Source: Paraspadella gotoi (lineage: Eukaryota; Chaetognatha). Taken from it: a DNA stretch of 64,000 nucleotides. Position numbers and translations under genes: made by a program. Position 1 is the first letter of the stretch. Each line of letters begins with the position of its first letter. The notes under the pieces were generated by a model that was not told the origin of the DNA, searched no databases, and saw only the letters and a list, made by a program, of their open reading frames with translations. Shown piece by piece: positions 11,276-24,975 of the stretch. The DNA lies in contig CM119266.1 in NCBI GenBank assembly GCA_051294375.1, forward strand, positions 4,032,420 through 4,096,419. The letters run 5' to 3'.

Positions 11276-13377
11276 AGTAACTCCGCTTTAATTCCGCAAC
11301 TCGCTTCCATTGGAGGGTTTGACGTAAATATGTTTTTCTATAGTCAATGATTAAACTACGCAATACGTAATAGAAAAGCGAAATATTAGGTGTAATCTCA
11401 AGAATTAATCTTAACTCGTTCTTTGGCTTAGAGAAGAAGTAGGATGATAGTTAGATTTTGCTTTCAATATCAAGGATAGATCGATCGATCACCAAAAAAT
11501 ATGAAATCTTAAAACTTTTTTTTTAGCTGATCAACTCGAAAAGCCTCCTTATTAGGATCGAAAAATAAATTTAATGAATTAGCGTCAATAAATTTTAAGA
11601 ATTTGCTCCAAAAAATTTGAAGTCTAGTCTCAAATAAATTTTAAGATACCCCTCTAATGCCATCTTTCAATTTTTATCAATACTCCTATTTCTCCAGTAA
11701 AATAAAAAAACTATTATTTCGCCTCCTTTTCTCCCCCTGTTATCCTTTTTTAAGCGTTTTTAACTATTAAAATAAACTGGAAATGTTATAAAGTAATAAT
11801 CTGGTTTTACTTTATTCGTAAATCACAAAATCATCAATCACGATACACCATTCACAATGAAACTCAAACATACATAGATCGCTAAAGTCGCTAATCAAGG
11901 TTCAAGAAAAAAAATACGAGAAATTCAAAGGAACGATACCAAAAATTGGAAGTGGTTTCCAACGAATGAAGGACTTTTTTTTAGCATTTGAAGAACATTA
12001 GTATAACTTGTTATTAGAACAAAAATATTGGTCAAATGCAGAAGCTAAACCGGCAACCGGGAAACAAAAATAATTGTTTAATTCTGGGTCGATTCGTCGT
12101 GATAACGCAGTGTCACAAATACGACGATTTATAAATGATTAAACTTAAAAAATGTACAATTAGCAGAGAAAAGAATATTTAATTATTAATAATAAAATGT
12201 CAAAAGCCTATCGGGTTTTAAATATTGAATAAGAATAGCAAAAAAATTTAAAAAACCTCTTTTTAAACGAGCTAGCGAGGCCATTAACTGATAAAGTAAA
12301 CATTGTAAAAAAATATATGCGAGCAAATAGACCCGGATCGTTAAAAGGAGTACAATATATAACGTCTAAGGCGAAAAATAAATGAGCAACTGAACAATAG
12401 TTTTCATAGCTTACAAAGACTACGACAGATTAGACAAAGCTCAAAAAACCGCCATTTCAGGGCACGAGTAACTTTATAACACCAAATATGATAACATTCA
12501 CGGTTCAGGTAATTTTTTTTGAATTGGGCCCTGAGCCTGAGGGATAAAAAATTAAGCCGAGATGCTAGGGGATAAAAAATATATGGTTAGTACTTAGCGT
12601 CATTGTAGAAAAGAGCTTTTACGATTAAAACATCGCATTAGGACTTTATTGGCTAACTCGAGAAGCAAATGATTTAGCTCGATTCATTTGATCAAAAAAT
12701 TCTAAGAGAGGGAAAGGTAAGGAAAATGTAGTATTTTAAGACGACAAATCAAAAAGTCAATTAACAATAAATAACATGCAAGGAAAAGCAGAACAATGAA
12801 AAAACGCAGTGGTTAGAAAAACCAGACAAAAGGAGTAAACAGATCGTCCGTCAACAATGAAATCACTCAACAGCTCGTCTAAATATAGAACCAAACCTTG
12901 ACAGACCCATAAATAGAACCAAAACAGCACATTCAACAATGACCAAAACATACAGCAAAACGATAACAATTCTCTAACTTAGTACCATATAGTGTGCGCG
13001 CAAACATATTGGCCAGGTTTAGCACGCCTTAGCACGAATTACCTTTCCATAAAGATTGCATACTTAAAAAATTTAAAATATCAATCGTCTCATTTTCGAC
13101 CTTTCGGGTTTGAATTCAATTGGGCCAAATATTGAAAATGTTAATTTTCAATATGATAAGATTACATTCGTTAAAAACCGTAGAGAAATATAATGAACAC
13201 GCACGAACAATACCGTAGACAGAACGATAACGACTTTTTAAACTTTGCCTTAAAATTAGTCGCAATCTGCGAATAACCGAAATCCTTCAGAAAAAAACTA
13301 GTACGTATACGAAAACGTGTACATCATAACTGTATATATATAAATTACAAAAAATAAAAACAAAAACTGAAATTGGG
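11276..13377. other. Intergenic NHE8-TRPM
   Basis: About 2.1 kb of AT-rich DNA between the NHE8 start codon (11275) and the TRPM stop codon (13378), both on the minus strand. It must contain the TRPM 3' untranslated region and the NHE8 promoter. I found no convincing exon. The small reading frame at 12757-12969 (minus) has no recognisable domain. Confidence 0.5.
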
Positions 13378-16300
13378 TTAAAGTTTGGATTCGTCTTGAT
13401 CAGCGGCCGACGAATCAGATTCGGACGGAACAAGAACCACAGTGTCAACGTTGAGCGGGCTGGGCCTCGACTCCGCGCCCGACTCGCCCGGCCCGCCCTC
13501 CGGAACGGGCATAGTCATTTCGCCCTCCGTCCCGCGACCATCCTCTCCGTCTCTCGATCGCTCCGCCCGCGAATCCGAGACGACCTCGTCGTCGACGGCG
13601 TCGCTTTCTCCCCCGCCGACGCCATTTTCAACGGGACATTCAGTTCCGCCCCAAGATTCCATGACACTCTCGGAATCCAAATATTCCAAGTAACTCTCGG
13701 GCGGAGAATCTTCGGCCGTTATTGTGCTGAAGGTGATGGGAGGAAAAGCGAGAATTAGATTTTAAAACTAGCGTGACATGAGATAACATTAAAATTGAAT
13801 TTACTTTTGTCTCTTCGCCCGTTTAATTAATACTTTGGCCATAACGAGGCTCTCGTGTTGTTCGATTTCAACCAAACGATTTGCTTCCTCTTCCTTTATT
13901 TTTTCCTAGAGTAAAAGAGAATAAGTGAGTCAGTAAAAATCGCACCGAGTATAACAATTGTTATGAATTTCAGTCGCCTCTCAGTATCGAGATGATAATA
14001 CGACCAAAAACGAACTTTGGGTAACTTTTGGTAGCTTTGGGTAGCTCTCTTTTTACACACACGAGGTCCCACTAAGGTTTAATGCTTTTCTGTCTAACTG
14101 CAGTAAAAATAATGTAATCTTGCGGTCCACTACCTGTGGCGTTGCCTTTGTCGAAAATTGTTGTATATCCGTAGAGTAATCAAGTATCAACGCTGACATC
14201 TGCATGTGTTTAAAAATGCTTAACCATTAGTTAATCACAGAGAATGACTAATTACTCGCAATAAGTTTAGCATATCTCGAATTTTTAATAAGCTTAATTA
14301 GTTTAAAATAGCTGAAGAACCCGTTAAACATTTCAATTAAATTCAAGACAAAGTAGAATTTACCTGATTAGAATCAGGATCGAACTCGGAAACAATGCAG
14401 GCCGTATCAATTTGATCAGTGATTGATGTATACTCGTTCTTGTTGAAGGAACTAAAAATCAATGAAATTTTTTAAGTAAAACTCCCAGAAAATATTACTT
14501 TTTTTTCACTTATGAAAATAAACTGAAATACAAGATAAAGAAAATACCATTTTAACATCTCATTTTTAAAATACGTTTTAAACTCTAATCCATGCGACCA
14601 CGAAGGCGGTGAAAACAAAGGCGACAATACCTGGTTCTACAAAGTAGAACCTTAAATTTGAAATTAAAGAATAAGAAATAAGCGTATAATTTCACAAGCG
14701 CTAAAGCTTTGACGTTAAAATGTTATCACGACATATTTATAAATGTGATCATAGCAGGAATCCTCACGTTAGGAATTAATGCCGCCAAATAAAAAAAAAA
14801 CTCAATTACTACACTTTACTTAAAACAAAATACCGAAATGACAGAAAATATCCACTTTGATAATAAACACTAAAAATTACAAATACGGTTCAGTCCAAGC
14901 CAGAAAATGACACCAGCAGTCAGGAACTTAACAAACCATCAGTACAATAGCTAAGGTAAACGATGATTGATTGAGGGCGACTTCTTAGGGACAAAAGTTT
15001 TCCATCAGCAACGATAATATTTACACTAGTAGGGGTAGCCCCACTCAATGGGGTGAGTCAAAAATTTAGAATAATTACATGCTCAAACGAAAATTTATAC
15101 ATTTTGAAGTATACTTTCAATGGACAAAACATTTCTTAGTGGCTCTTTACTCAAAAAATTAATTTTTTAATATTTATTTAAATGAGAAAGGCCAAAATTT
15201 TTTTGCTTTGGTCTTAAAATTTAATTTTAAAATTTTAAGACCAAAAAAATCATCATCATCATCTTTTGATGATTTTATTAATTTTTTTATATTTTCACAT
15301 AGAAAACGTAACTTTTATGTTCTATCAGTTTCCATCAAAAAATTTCAAGATTTCAAAAAAAAATTTTATAATGTAAAAAAAGACAAGTAATATTTAATGT
15401 ATTAATCAAGACGTATAATGTAAATTTTTTTTTAAATGATTGCCTAAATATTTAGTCAAGACAACTAAAAATACTTTGCTAATAGTCAAAAATATATATT
15501 ATCTCTGGAGTTGGTCCCTAACACTAGACTATTTAAATAAAAATTGAAAATATTCCCAACGCACCATACTCCCACTACTCCCACAGTCCCAGTAAAGGCG
15601 CCCGATACCACATTTTAAAAGGATTGGGACATACCACCAATGAAAAACCCATGTCGTTTTAAAATCGTACTCATGTTAAAATATTTGTCGGGAAAAAGTC
15701 GATGACCCCGACGAGACGGTTGCAGCGTCGGCGTGTGGGCATTATAAGGCGGGCCAAAATTGAACACTTTTTATAACTTTTAATTCTTTCAAAAAAATTC
15801 CTTTTTTTCTTCTATTACTAAATCGATTTTCAATGCAACTTTTTGAATTAGTTCATTGGGTTGTTGCACTGAAGGTTTTAAATATTTATTAATATATAAC
15901 AAATGACAAAAAATTTTTTTTTAAAAATTAGAGCTTGAAAAGTTAAATGAAAGTTAGTACTACAATTATTTTAAATTTTGACAAAAAAAACGTTAAAAAA
16001 TCATCATCATCATTGGCTGAATTTTATAGTTTTTTAAAATTTTTATCAATAAAACAAAAAAATTTTAAAAATTTGTATTAATAACCTTTATCTAACTTTT
16101 AAAGCTCTATCAGAATCCATTAAAAAAAATCAAAAATTCAAAAAAATTTTTTAACTATATATAGTAATAAAATAATCTTTAAATGCTTCCGTGCGCTTAT
16201 TAATAAGATAATTTTTTAAAATTATTTTTATTTTCATATTCTCTAACAGTCACTTTATCATTACTTATTTGAGAGAACTTCTAGTTTTTAACCTGTTCCG

Positions 16301-19300
16301 GCCTAGTGGGCAATATGGGGCTGCTAAAGTATCATATTGATTTCGATATTTCAATATGCTACAAGAGTACATTTATAGTTTGCAAAAAATATATTCTTTT
16401 GAAAATCCCATATTACGTTTTCAAGGTGGTAAATAGGAACATGCGGCATTGATAAAATTGTCTCATTTGTCAGTCAAGCATTTTAAGTAAAGTTGAATAA
16501 TGAATATTCTTAAAGGGGGACGACCACAATGAATCCCAATCTATCAATATCATACCTATTCTTTTCCCTCATATGCTTTAAATCTACTTGGGCTTCCAAA
16601 GCGGCTCTAAACGTAATATGCAGGTGAGGAAAGTGCGAGATGATTACGATTTGCCGAATAGAAATCGCCGGGCGCTGACTTCATAGTCTAGCTGGTATGT
16701 AGTACAAAGATAAAAATACTAATTCTAATTTAAAACAAATGTAATTATACAATATCTGTTCTGCCCACGAAAATTCGGCTAATCAACTGATAAATAATGA
16801 TAGATCTAACATTATCCTTTTGATTCATAAGATAGTAAATGTAATTTGGTCAAATTATTAGTCAAGCGCGATTTCCTCAACAACATGCCAAAGCGCTATT
16901 TTTGTGCGAGTGAAAAAAAAAAAAATATTGAAAAATTTTTCTAAATGCGCAGCCGAAATAAAAACAAAAGAAAGATATTTGTACTGACCTTAGGTTAACT
17001 CCGACTTGAACGATTTGTCGCCCGCGCGTCGCGCCCTTTCCACTGGACGAGACAGTGAGAGGGGCCTCGGCGTGTTCGGGCGCTCGGATCCGCGTCCCGG
17101 GGCCGAAGGGTGACAACGGACCCGTGAGAGGCGGAGAGAAAGGAGGTCGAACGGTTTGTGGGTCCTGAGCGATTGAGAGGGAATAGAGGCATATTGGGTT
17201 TGTTAAGATCGAGACAAAACTTATATAATATTTAAATTAAGATAATTAATTTACATCCGTTTGCTCTTCTATTTCGTCTTGTTCTTTGGTATCTGGCAAG
17301 ACAAAAGGAGAGACAACAGGAGCTTTGGTCTCTTGATCTCCGTCAGAAATTGATTTTGATCTGGGAAAAAAAAAAGACGAGAAAGGGTTTGATTTGATTA
17401 AAGCTTACATGATAATTAAATATATTTATCAATATAAAAAAAATGAATACCTGGAATCGCCGGATAAAAACCGTTGCCTTTGTCGAAGTTGCATCGTTGG
17501 ATCGTGAGAAATCGTTCGCAAATACCTAAGTAAGTGATAGTGATGCAATTTCGTTAACCTCGGTCCAAATTTGCATCTCCTGCTTGAACTGACTTCAGAC
17601 TCGCGGCTCCGCGTTTCCTCGAATGACGAGGAAGAAAACTTGCGGCGGATGTGGCTTCGTCGAGGTCGAACGACGCTCGGGGAGATAAACAGCTGCCTTC
17701 TGAAATGTTTACTTTTAATTAATTAATTAATTAATTAAAAACAATCTTGAAATAAATTTGTAGCGGAATAATCTTGAATTAATAATAATATTTAAATTAG
17801 CTAACCGAATATGTCGCCCTCTTCGTCATTAATGAGTATTTTGGGCGAGCCTTCGCGTCTCTTGGAAAAGGAGTAATCCGTAAAAGGTTTTAACTTTTCG
17901 GTCTCTGGTTTTCGAGGCGTCGTCGATGTAGCCGATTCTTCGCGATCCTGTTTATTGTTTAATATTTATTATTTAATGTTTATTTTTTTAACCCGGAACT
18001 CACGATACGTTAACGAGTACTGAGATGTCCATTGTCCAAGCCAATGGGACGAGCTGAGTTTCATCAAGCTATACGGGAGGCGAATTTAGGATTCGCTACA
18101 AAAGTTTAATTAGCATTAGTCTATCCTGATTCTTTTTTTTCTCATCATTTAACCCAGTTTTTTAGTTTTTAGTTTCTTGCAACTCCATAAGCTATTGATA
18201 AGTGTAGAATTTTCCTATTGTTTATGTTATTGTTATTGTTATTGTAAATATGACATTGGTATAACCATTGTAAAAATTATCCACTTATTTAATAAATGAA
18301 CTATCATTTAATAGTTATTGTTAAATTTCGAGTACTACAATGTCAAGTCGACATTTTCAAACTCACGGAATTGTTGGAGATTCTTCTGTCGACGCCGAGA
18401 GCGGCGAAGGCAGCGTCGGCGTCGGCATCGCCGCTCGCCGTGTTGGCTTGACGTTGAATCCGCGGCAGACGCGGCAGACGCGGCGTCCGCGTCGGCGTCC
18501 GCGGCGACTTCCGCTTCTCCTCGTCCGACGTCGCGAAATGCTGCATCGACTCGGCATCCGTCCCTGTTGAAGATGTTAACCATTAAATTAACCACAGTTA
18601 ACCAGTTAACCGCCTTAAGCCCAAAGTGTCAGGGCGAATTAAATACCTTTAATAAAAGAGGCTTGAATCGCTTCCGCCTCAGCAGCATTATCATTGGCGC
18701 CGAGCAAAGTATTACTCCGAGTAAATCCGCCGAAGAGTGGACCCACGCCGCTGCTGGCGTGGACGAGGTGTCCGCCGACGCCGCCGCTGTCTCCGGAACT
18801 CGTGTTTCGATCCCTTCGTCCTGAAGGCCATTTGGTTTCGTCGTCCATCTCTGAATCTGGCGGTTCGCTCATCTGTGTCGCCATGAATCGATGGATCACC
18901 TGGAAAAACAATAATGTTTAGAAAGGGATTTGGTTTAAATAATTCAATGTTTGAATTAATTCTAAAACTAGTTTAGTTTAAGTTTAAACCTGAAGGGATC
19001 CTACAATTTGAGAGGCGACTTCTTCCATCTTCATCATCCGGAGCTCGAGGGTTTGTAGGCTGAAACATTGGTCAATGGGATTTAAATATTGACCAAGTTA
19101 TAATCATTTAACAATAAAGAAAATTGACTTTAAATGATGTCTACTTATTGAATATAATTTAATTCTTTACTTTTATAAGCTTATATCTTCAGTACTTTTT
19201 TTATGTAGTAATAGCACAAAATTAATACAACAATTCCCAAATAAGATGGAATAAATAAGGTTACCTCAATCTGACACAATTCTCTCTCGTTTGAACGTCT

Positions 19301-22300
19301 TCCATTTTGGACGCCATTCCTTCGACGCGATCCACAGTCAACTAAAGTAAGAAATTGAAATTAAATGGCAACAATCAGTTGGTAAGACAGGTTCTTAGAA
19401 AAAACAAACCCAGTTAAATTTATTATTTCAGCAATTTTGCATTTGTTTCTCTTTTTGTGGATTTTTTGTTAGTAGGCTCTTTGAGTTTTATAATTAATAA
19501 TCTAGTATCAGTTAAATATAGCTTTCCAAATAACTAATACAGTAGTAATTGCTGCAGAACCCTGCCGGTATTTTCCATTCAATTTGAAATGGTGTTTTGG
19601 CGGGTAGACAATTAGACACTGAAAGACCACAAACCCAAACCAAAAATATTTATATAAAAGATACGTCATCATTAAAAATGATTAAGCGAGAGGGGTTTCA
19701 ATTCAATAAATAATTTGATATCCCCATAAACATTCGTAATATTATAACGCACTCGCTATTTTCCACAGATGATCCCATATAAAACAGCGCAAACCTATAA
19801 GCTCACCCAGTTTGGTACTATCCCCGCCTGGTGTCAAAAAAGGTTAACGAATAGCAAATTATTTTTTTTTACTAAAAATTTAGTTTAAACGCTGTAATTT
19901 TTTTATTCGAGCATCAAAAATTGATAATAATTTACCTTTAACTTTTCATCGGCGGAAGAGTGCGACATGATTTCTTTCTCCTTAAAATAATCTTCCATAC
20001 AATCTTCTTCAAAGTCGCGCAATTTCTCGACAGAGTCTTGATCCAGAAAAAGCTTCAGACTCGTGTCCATTATGAGATTTTCCTTGTGAACTTTTCGGTA
20101 ACAATATTTGACTAGAATGTATATATGATTAAAAACGATGAAAGGAGGCGCGATGACCGGCTTTCTTTCGAATTCCATGATGAGATGATATCGATGGAAC
20201 TTCCAAACCTAAAGTTATGTTTGAAAGAATTAATGTTAATGTTAATTAACTAATGGTAACTTGGTCAGGTTAAGCAAAATTATTGTTATTTTAAAACGGA
20301 CAAAAAATTATGTAGTTTTTCATTTCATCCATCCTAACTTAAGACGAAGCCAATTGTTAAGTTAAATTAATGTCCACGTTAATTAAATTTATTATTTTAA
20401 AAACAGAGAAATTTACGAGTTTTGTTTAATATTTCCTAACCTGAGACGAAACCGATTTGACCGCGTTGTACGTGTTATTGAAAATGGCAATCAGCAGATT
20501 GACGAGCAGAATATTCTCCACGAGAAGGTAGAGGGTCATTAGAATGGGCGTGACCCATTCCCCGGTGATGCAGGGACGGGGATTATCAGGATGTTCCGAT
20601 CGATCCCCGCACGGGGGATCGATGTCCCCGGCGTACACTTCTCCGTACATCATAAAGTATGGCATGAGAAAGATCTCTTTGATCAGATGCCAGTCCCAAG
20701 CCGAGTTCTGCACCTTGATCGATTGTCTGGCGATGCCGAAGCTCATGAGAACTATGAGCATGATGATGCAGAAATACATCATATCGATGACCATTTTGCC
20801 CATCAAAGTGACGAAGGGTCCCAAGTATTTGTTGACGCTGAAAAATTTGAGGGATCTGATGGTCCAGATGGAAATGTTGATGGCGTAAAGGACACGACCA
20901 ACGCTGCGCCATTCCGACGTCACTCGAAAAGAAAGAGCGACGAAGAACCAGACAACGCCCACGCAATCCATCACGTTCCAAATGTTATTGATCCATAAAC
21001 GAAATTTTAAGTTAAGCGTGGGCGGATCGGACATGAGAACTTCGCGCAATTTCTCGCAGGCCATCGTCGCCATGAAAGTGATCACGTAAATCTCCGGAAA
21101 TTCGATGTAATAAACTTCGGGAGTGACGACCATGACCACGTAAATATACATGGACATCATCGCCAAGTACGAGATGGTGTACGACCAGAATTTCGTAATA
21201 GGGGCCGTGTAAAATTCGTACAACTTTTTTCCGATTTTTAAAGAGGATTTTTTCTTTCTTTTGATCAGTTGAGAAAAGGATTGAAACTTGTGGTCGAAGG
21301 AGTTGGAGACGGTCGTCGCGTTCGTCTTGTTGAGTCCGTTCTCCAAAATCTTTGACTTGTCGTTCTCGTTGTCCGAATATTGACTCTGAGACCGAATGAC
21401 GCTGTCTCTCTTGATATTGACGGTCTTGAGATCTTTAAGAAGGACTTTGTCGGGCGATTGTCGGCTTCGTCTGTGGGTCTTCTGCTTCTTTGGTTTGAAA
21501 ACCGAGTCTCTCTCGAATCGCGAGAAATTGTCAGATTCGGTGGAGTCTGAGTCAGAGTCCGAAGAACTGGAGGAGCTTCCCTCCGACACGCTACTGTTGC
21601 TGCTGGAGTCTGTGTCTTCCTGCTCCACGAGATGCTCTTCCAGCGTTTGCGGCATCAGGGACAGTTCCTCTCGACTCTTGAATTCCAAAGCCAGAATGTA
21701 AGGAGGAAGCAAGAGACCCAACATGACCTTCAAGGAAGTGTTCCTCCGCATGCGGAGTCCGCCCATCCACATGTCTGTCAGCAAAATCTGAACGCAGGGA
21801 TGAGCGACGAATTCCTTGTGATTGGCGGTGATTGCGAGAGACAAGCAAGTTTGATTGCTCCACTCTTTCAGTTCGTAAAGCAAAAGTTGTTGAGTCAGAT
21901 CGTCGTCTTGTTTATAACAATGATCGAGCAATTCCACGGCGAGTCGTTGAAATTCCTTGGAATTGAGGGAAAGTTCCAAACAGATATCGTCCTCCAAATC
22001 GTCTTCAGCAGCTTCGTAGCTCATGGACTTGAAGAGCTTGGAGGCGATGAGGGCTTTGGCCATGGCCTCGTCCCCGTGTTTCCACATGTACAGCGCCATC
22101 TTTTGACGATTTAACAAACAAGCCCAGACCATGAGATCGTGAAACGGGTGACGGAAAATATGATTCTCTTTGATGTTGTCGTCGTCTTTGGTGGGAGAGC
22201 CTTCGGCCGGGGATTTTATGAGAATGTCCGGGAGAGCGAAGGAGACGACGGGGACGTGAGCGTCACCGGCGACGGCGGCGCAACGCGTCACTTGCGAGTA

Positions 22301-24451
22301 AACGGATCGAATTCGTCGTCGACAATAATGAGATCGAAAGGCGCCGCCCATTAAGAGTTCGACGATCATCCCGATGTCGTTGAGCGTCACGCGATTCACT
22401 TTAGTCACGCTCTTCTTCTTCACGTCTTTGATGAGATACTTGAGCGTGTTGGGATGACCACCCCTGCAATTGTACAGTTCCTCCAGACGAGAAAAGGACA
22501 AGAATTTGGACATGGTGACTCCGTTTTCGATGAGCAGTTGAACGAAATCAACTCGATCCATGATCAACGCGTCCATCATGGCGTTTTCCAGAGTTTCTTC
22601 CGTCCAATCCTGTCCGCCGCTGAAGATCAAACTCCTGGCGATGTCGACGCGATCCCAATGTAAGGCCAGAGAGAGTTGATCGGCGGGAGCGAGATTCGGT
22701 CCTTTGAGCAAAGCGGTGAGAATGGCGAGATCGATGTCCTGGCAAGAACCGTCTCCGATTCTGAAGACGGTGATGAGATGTTTCTTTCTCGTACACAACA
22801 TGAGCTCTATGAAAATCTTTTCGGCTTGGTCCCTTCCCACGCCGAAGGTCTTCATTATGGTGACGAGCAATTGGTCCCTGATGGACTCGACCATCGTCCC
22901 GTCGTCTTGCGCGTATTTGTGGGTGAAAGCGAGGAGATCCGCGGCGCGACCCGAACCGTCGCAGACGACCACGGGAACCGGTGGCTGATCCGTCACGCAC
23001 TCCAGCACCTGGTCGTTGTTAACTCATTTGTAATTTGTTCAATAAATAATTGGTTTATTACTTATTAGTATTGAATAATTCGTATGGGATTTCCAATAAT
23101 AATTCACTAGGAATGGCTTTATTCTGATTAATAATTTCCAGCACATGAAATTTCTTTCAACAACAACAACGAATTAATTTATATCATTCCGGTTTTCTTT
23201 GTATACAAGTAACAAGATAATCATGAAATTTATCCAGTGTCAGTATGAAAATAGTTTTTTCATGCCTTAGTCTAGCGTCAATAATGTGAATGAATCGAAC
23301 AGATTATACATAAATAAGAAAAGTTGTCAGTTACAGGAATCCCGCGAAAAAGTTCAACTCCAACTCACCGTTTGAATCGTGTTGGTTCCTCCTTCCAAAA
23401 CCACGTAGACAACAGGGACACCGTGACGTCGTCCGCGCGTCATCAACCTCATTTGACGCGCGATGTGTTTCTCCAAATTCTTTCGTAAAAAAATTTCGGC
23501 TCCGTATTTTCCTTCTGTTCCGTTGTCAACGAGTAAAAAATGAGTATGAGTTGGATTGAGACAAGAATTGGCGCTTTTAGGATTATTGACGGGATGATAA
23601 TGAGTCTCGACGTCTTGACCTACGAGACTGTCCTTGGATTCGACAACGCCCCAAGCGGCGACGCCGATGGTCACGATCTTTTGTCTACTCTTGCAACTGA
23701 GTTGACAGAGGGCGTCGCCGACGTGACGAACCGCTCCGGTCGACATCCCGTTGGTGATGATCCAAGCGCCGGCGGTCTTGGCGGCCTTGAGAAGGCCCTT
23801 TCGAAACATTCGCTTTAATTTGGGCTGAAGATCAAAGTTAGCGATCCCGCCATGGACGGATATTACTAGTTTGGGCAATTCCACGTTCCAGTGACGTTTA
23901 AACAGCGCCATCACGTTTTCCGATTTCGTGTCGTGAGCGAGTCGAATGTATTGCGCTCTGGAAGGACTCGGGGCGCCTTGAAATTCTATAGTACCGAAGG
24001 CGTCGGTGGGGAATTCGCTCGTGTGATACTTGATAGACCATTTTTTGTCGCGCTCTTTGGCGACGCCTCCCGGAAAGCCGGCGACGGCGCTGGGGACTTG
24101 AAGGTGGCGAGACGGCGGGGGATTTTTGACGGCTCTTGAGTCTAAGTATTTGTGGTCGCGATGGAAACGTCCGCAGCCGCAGCGGTCGCCGCTCGACGGC
24201 GGCGGCGTCCATCCTTCGCCGCCGCCGGGCGTCGGACCGTTGGGGCGAGAGGCTCGACTCGTGGACGGGATGAATTTGACGCATTCGCGTTTCTTGAAGA
24301 ACTGTTCGATCCAGTGACGTTGGACGGAGGCGGTGGAATGAGTGGACGAGGTCGACTCGTGCCGCAGCATCGGGTGAGGAGCGAGGAGGTGAGGACGACG
24401 CGTCTCCTTCTCATCCACTTCTCCCGTGAAAGATCGACGGACGGTAATCAT
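13378..24451 (-). CDS. Trpm: TRPM cation channel (TRPM1/3/6/7 group, no kinase)
   Basis: Ca2+/Mg2+-permeable cation channel. Exons (complement): 23369-24451, 20441-23008, 19936-20208, 19265-19341, 18990-19059, 18647-18899, 18367-18563, 18009-18068, 17806-17947, 17451-17699, 17255-17360, 16989-17164, 16556-16606, 14364-14451, 14134-14199, 13805-13905, 13378-13726; about 1,970 residues. The N-terminal homology region shows WIEQFFKKRECVKFIPST, WSIKYHTSEFPTDAFGTIEF, PKLVISVHGGIANFDLQPKL and EGGTNTIQT. The second exon (856 codons) holds the rest of the homology regions, an acidic Ser-rich linker, six membrane segments and the pore PYFMMYGEVYAGDIDPPCG. Exon 3 starts with the TRP box VWKFHRYHLIMEFERKPV. 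Two small exons give the coiled coil (TVDRVEGMASKMEDVQ, SLQTLELRMMKMEEVA). There is no alpha-kinase. I start at the ATG at 24451; an upstream exon is possible. Reading frames on the two sides of the 17806/17699 junction disagree by one base in my model. Confidence 0.93.
15180..16190. repeat. Two diverged copies of an AT-rich repeat in a TRPM intron
   Basis: The blocks near 15180-15430 and 15900-16190 share the order AAAAAATCATCATCATCAT, a T/A-rich stretch, a TCTATCAG-TTCCAT segment and a TCAAGATTTCAAAAAAA-like run, in the same orientation. This points to two old copies of one interspersed element in the large intron between TRPM exons 14451 and 16556. Copy 1 also contains the inverted repeat described at 15207-15245. 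No coding content is seen. Confidence 0.5.
15207..15245. repeat. Perfect 16-bp inverted repeat
   Basis: TTTGGTCTTAAAATTT (15207-15222) and its exact reverse complement AAATTTTAAGACCAAA (15230-15245) are separated by 7 bases. It could be a foldback-element remnant or a transcript hairpin within the TRPM intron. Confidence 0.8.
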
Positions 24452-24975
24452 GACGAAAATGTATAAAGACAAAAGTCACGGAACAAAGATGGCGGAAAAA
24501 CAACCCAAAAAAAATGCTGCCGATTATCGAAGCCTTTGGTTCGAAGCGGACGTCATATATAAAGAGTCGAGAAAGGATAAATAAGAACACAGAAGGGAGA
24601 GAGAGAGAGAGAAAGAGATCACAGTCGCGTAAAACTAATAGAAGGACACAGACGGTAACGGCCAAGAGAGAGTAGAGTTCCATGCAAAAAAGGGATTTTG
24701 GTTTTGTGCAAGTTTTAGAATTGAGTATATGTACAGGAAACGTTCGTCCCAAGCGCTTTGTATCACAGCACGAAAAACGTTCATTTTAATTGACGTTCCA
24801 ACTAGGAAAAAAAATCGTTCATTTTGACAATGATTGAAGAAAAAATATAGATAATGAAACAAAAAAGTGTACGTCTAGTACAAAAAATTGTATGTCTGGT
24901 ACAAAAATTGTACATCTCGTATGTCTTCGACTTCGTTGAGTTCTGTATTATATAAATGCTCGTAGTTCTTAAATT
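24452..24975. other. Intergenic ABHD16-TRPM
   Basis: About 0.5 kb between the ABHD16 stop codon and the TRPM start codon, both on the minus strand. It contains a short GA tract near 24600. It must hold the ABHD16 3' end and the TRPM promoter or 5' untranslated region. No other gene is seen. Confidence 0.5.

Noticed and set aside
12757-12969. Small hydrophobic frame on the minus strand
   Set aside because: AT-rich intergenic, no homology recognised, no start or splice context.
13396-13758. Plus-strand frames opposite the last TRPM exon
   Set aside because: Mirror of the minus-strand coding exon. The minus frame joins cleanly to upstream exons by phase.
20544-23068. Plus-strand frames opposite the large TRPM exon
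   Set aside because: Antisense shadows of a conserved channel exon.
23354-24472. TRPM start at 24472
   Set aside because: That codon is TTG. The first ATG in frame is at 24451.
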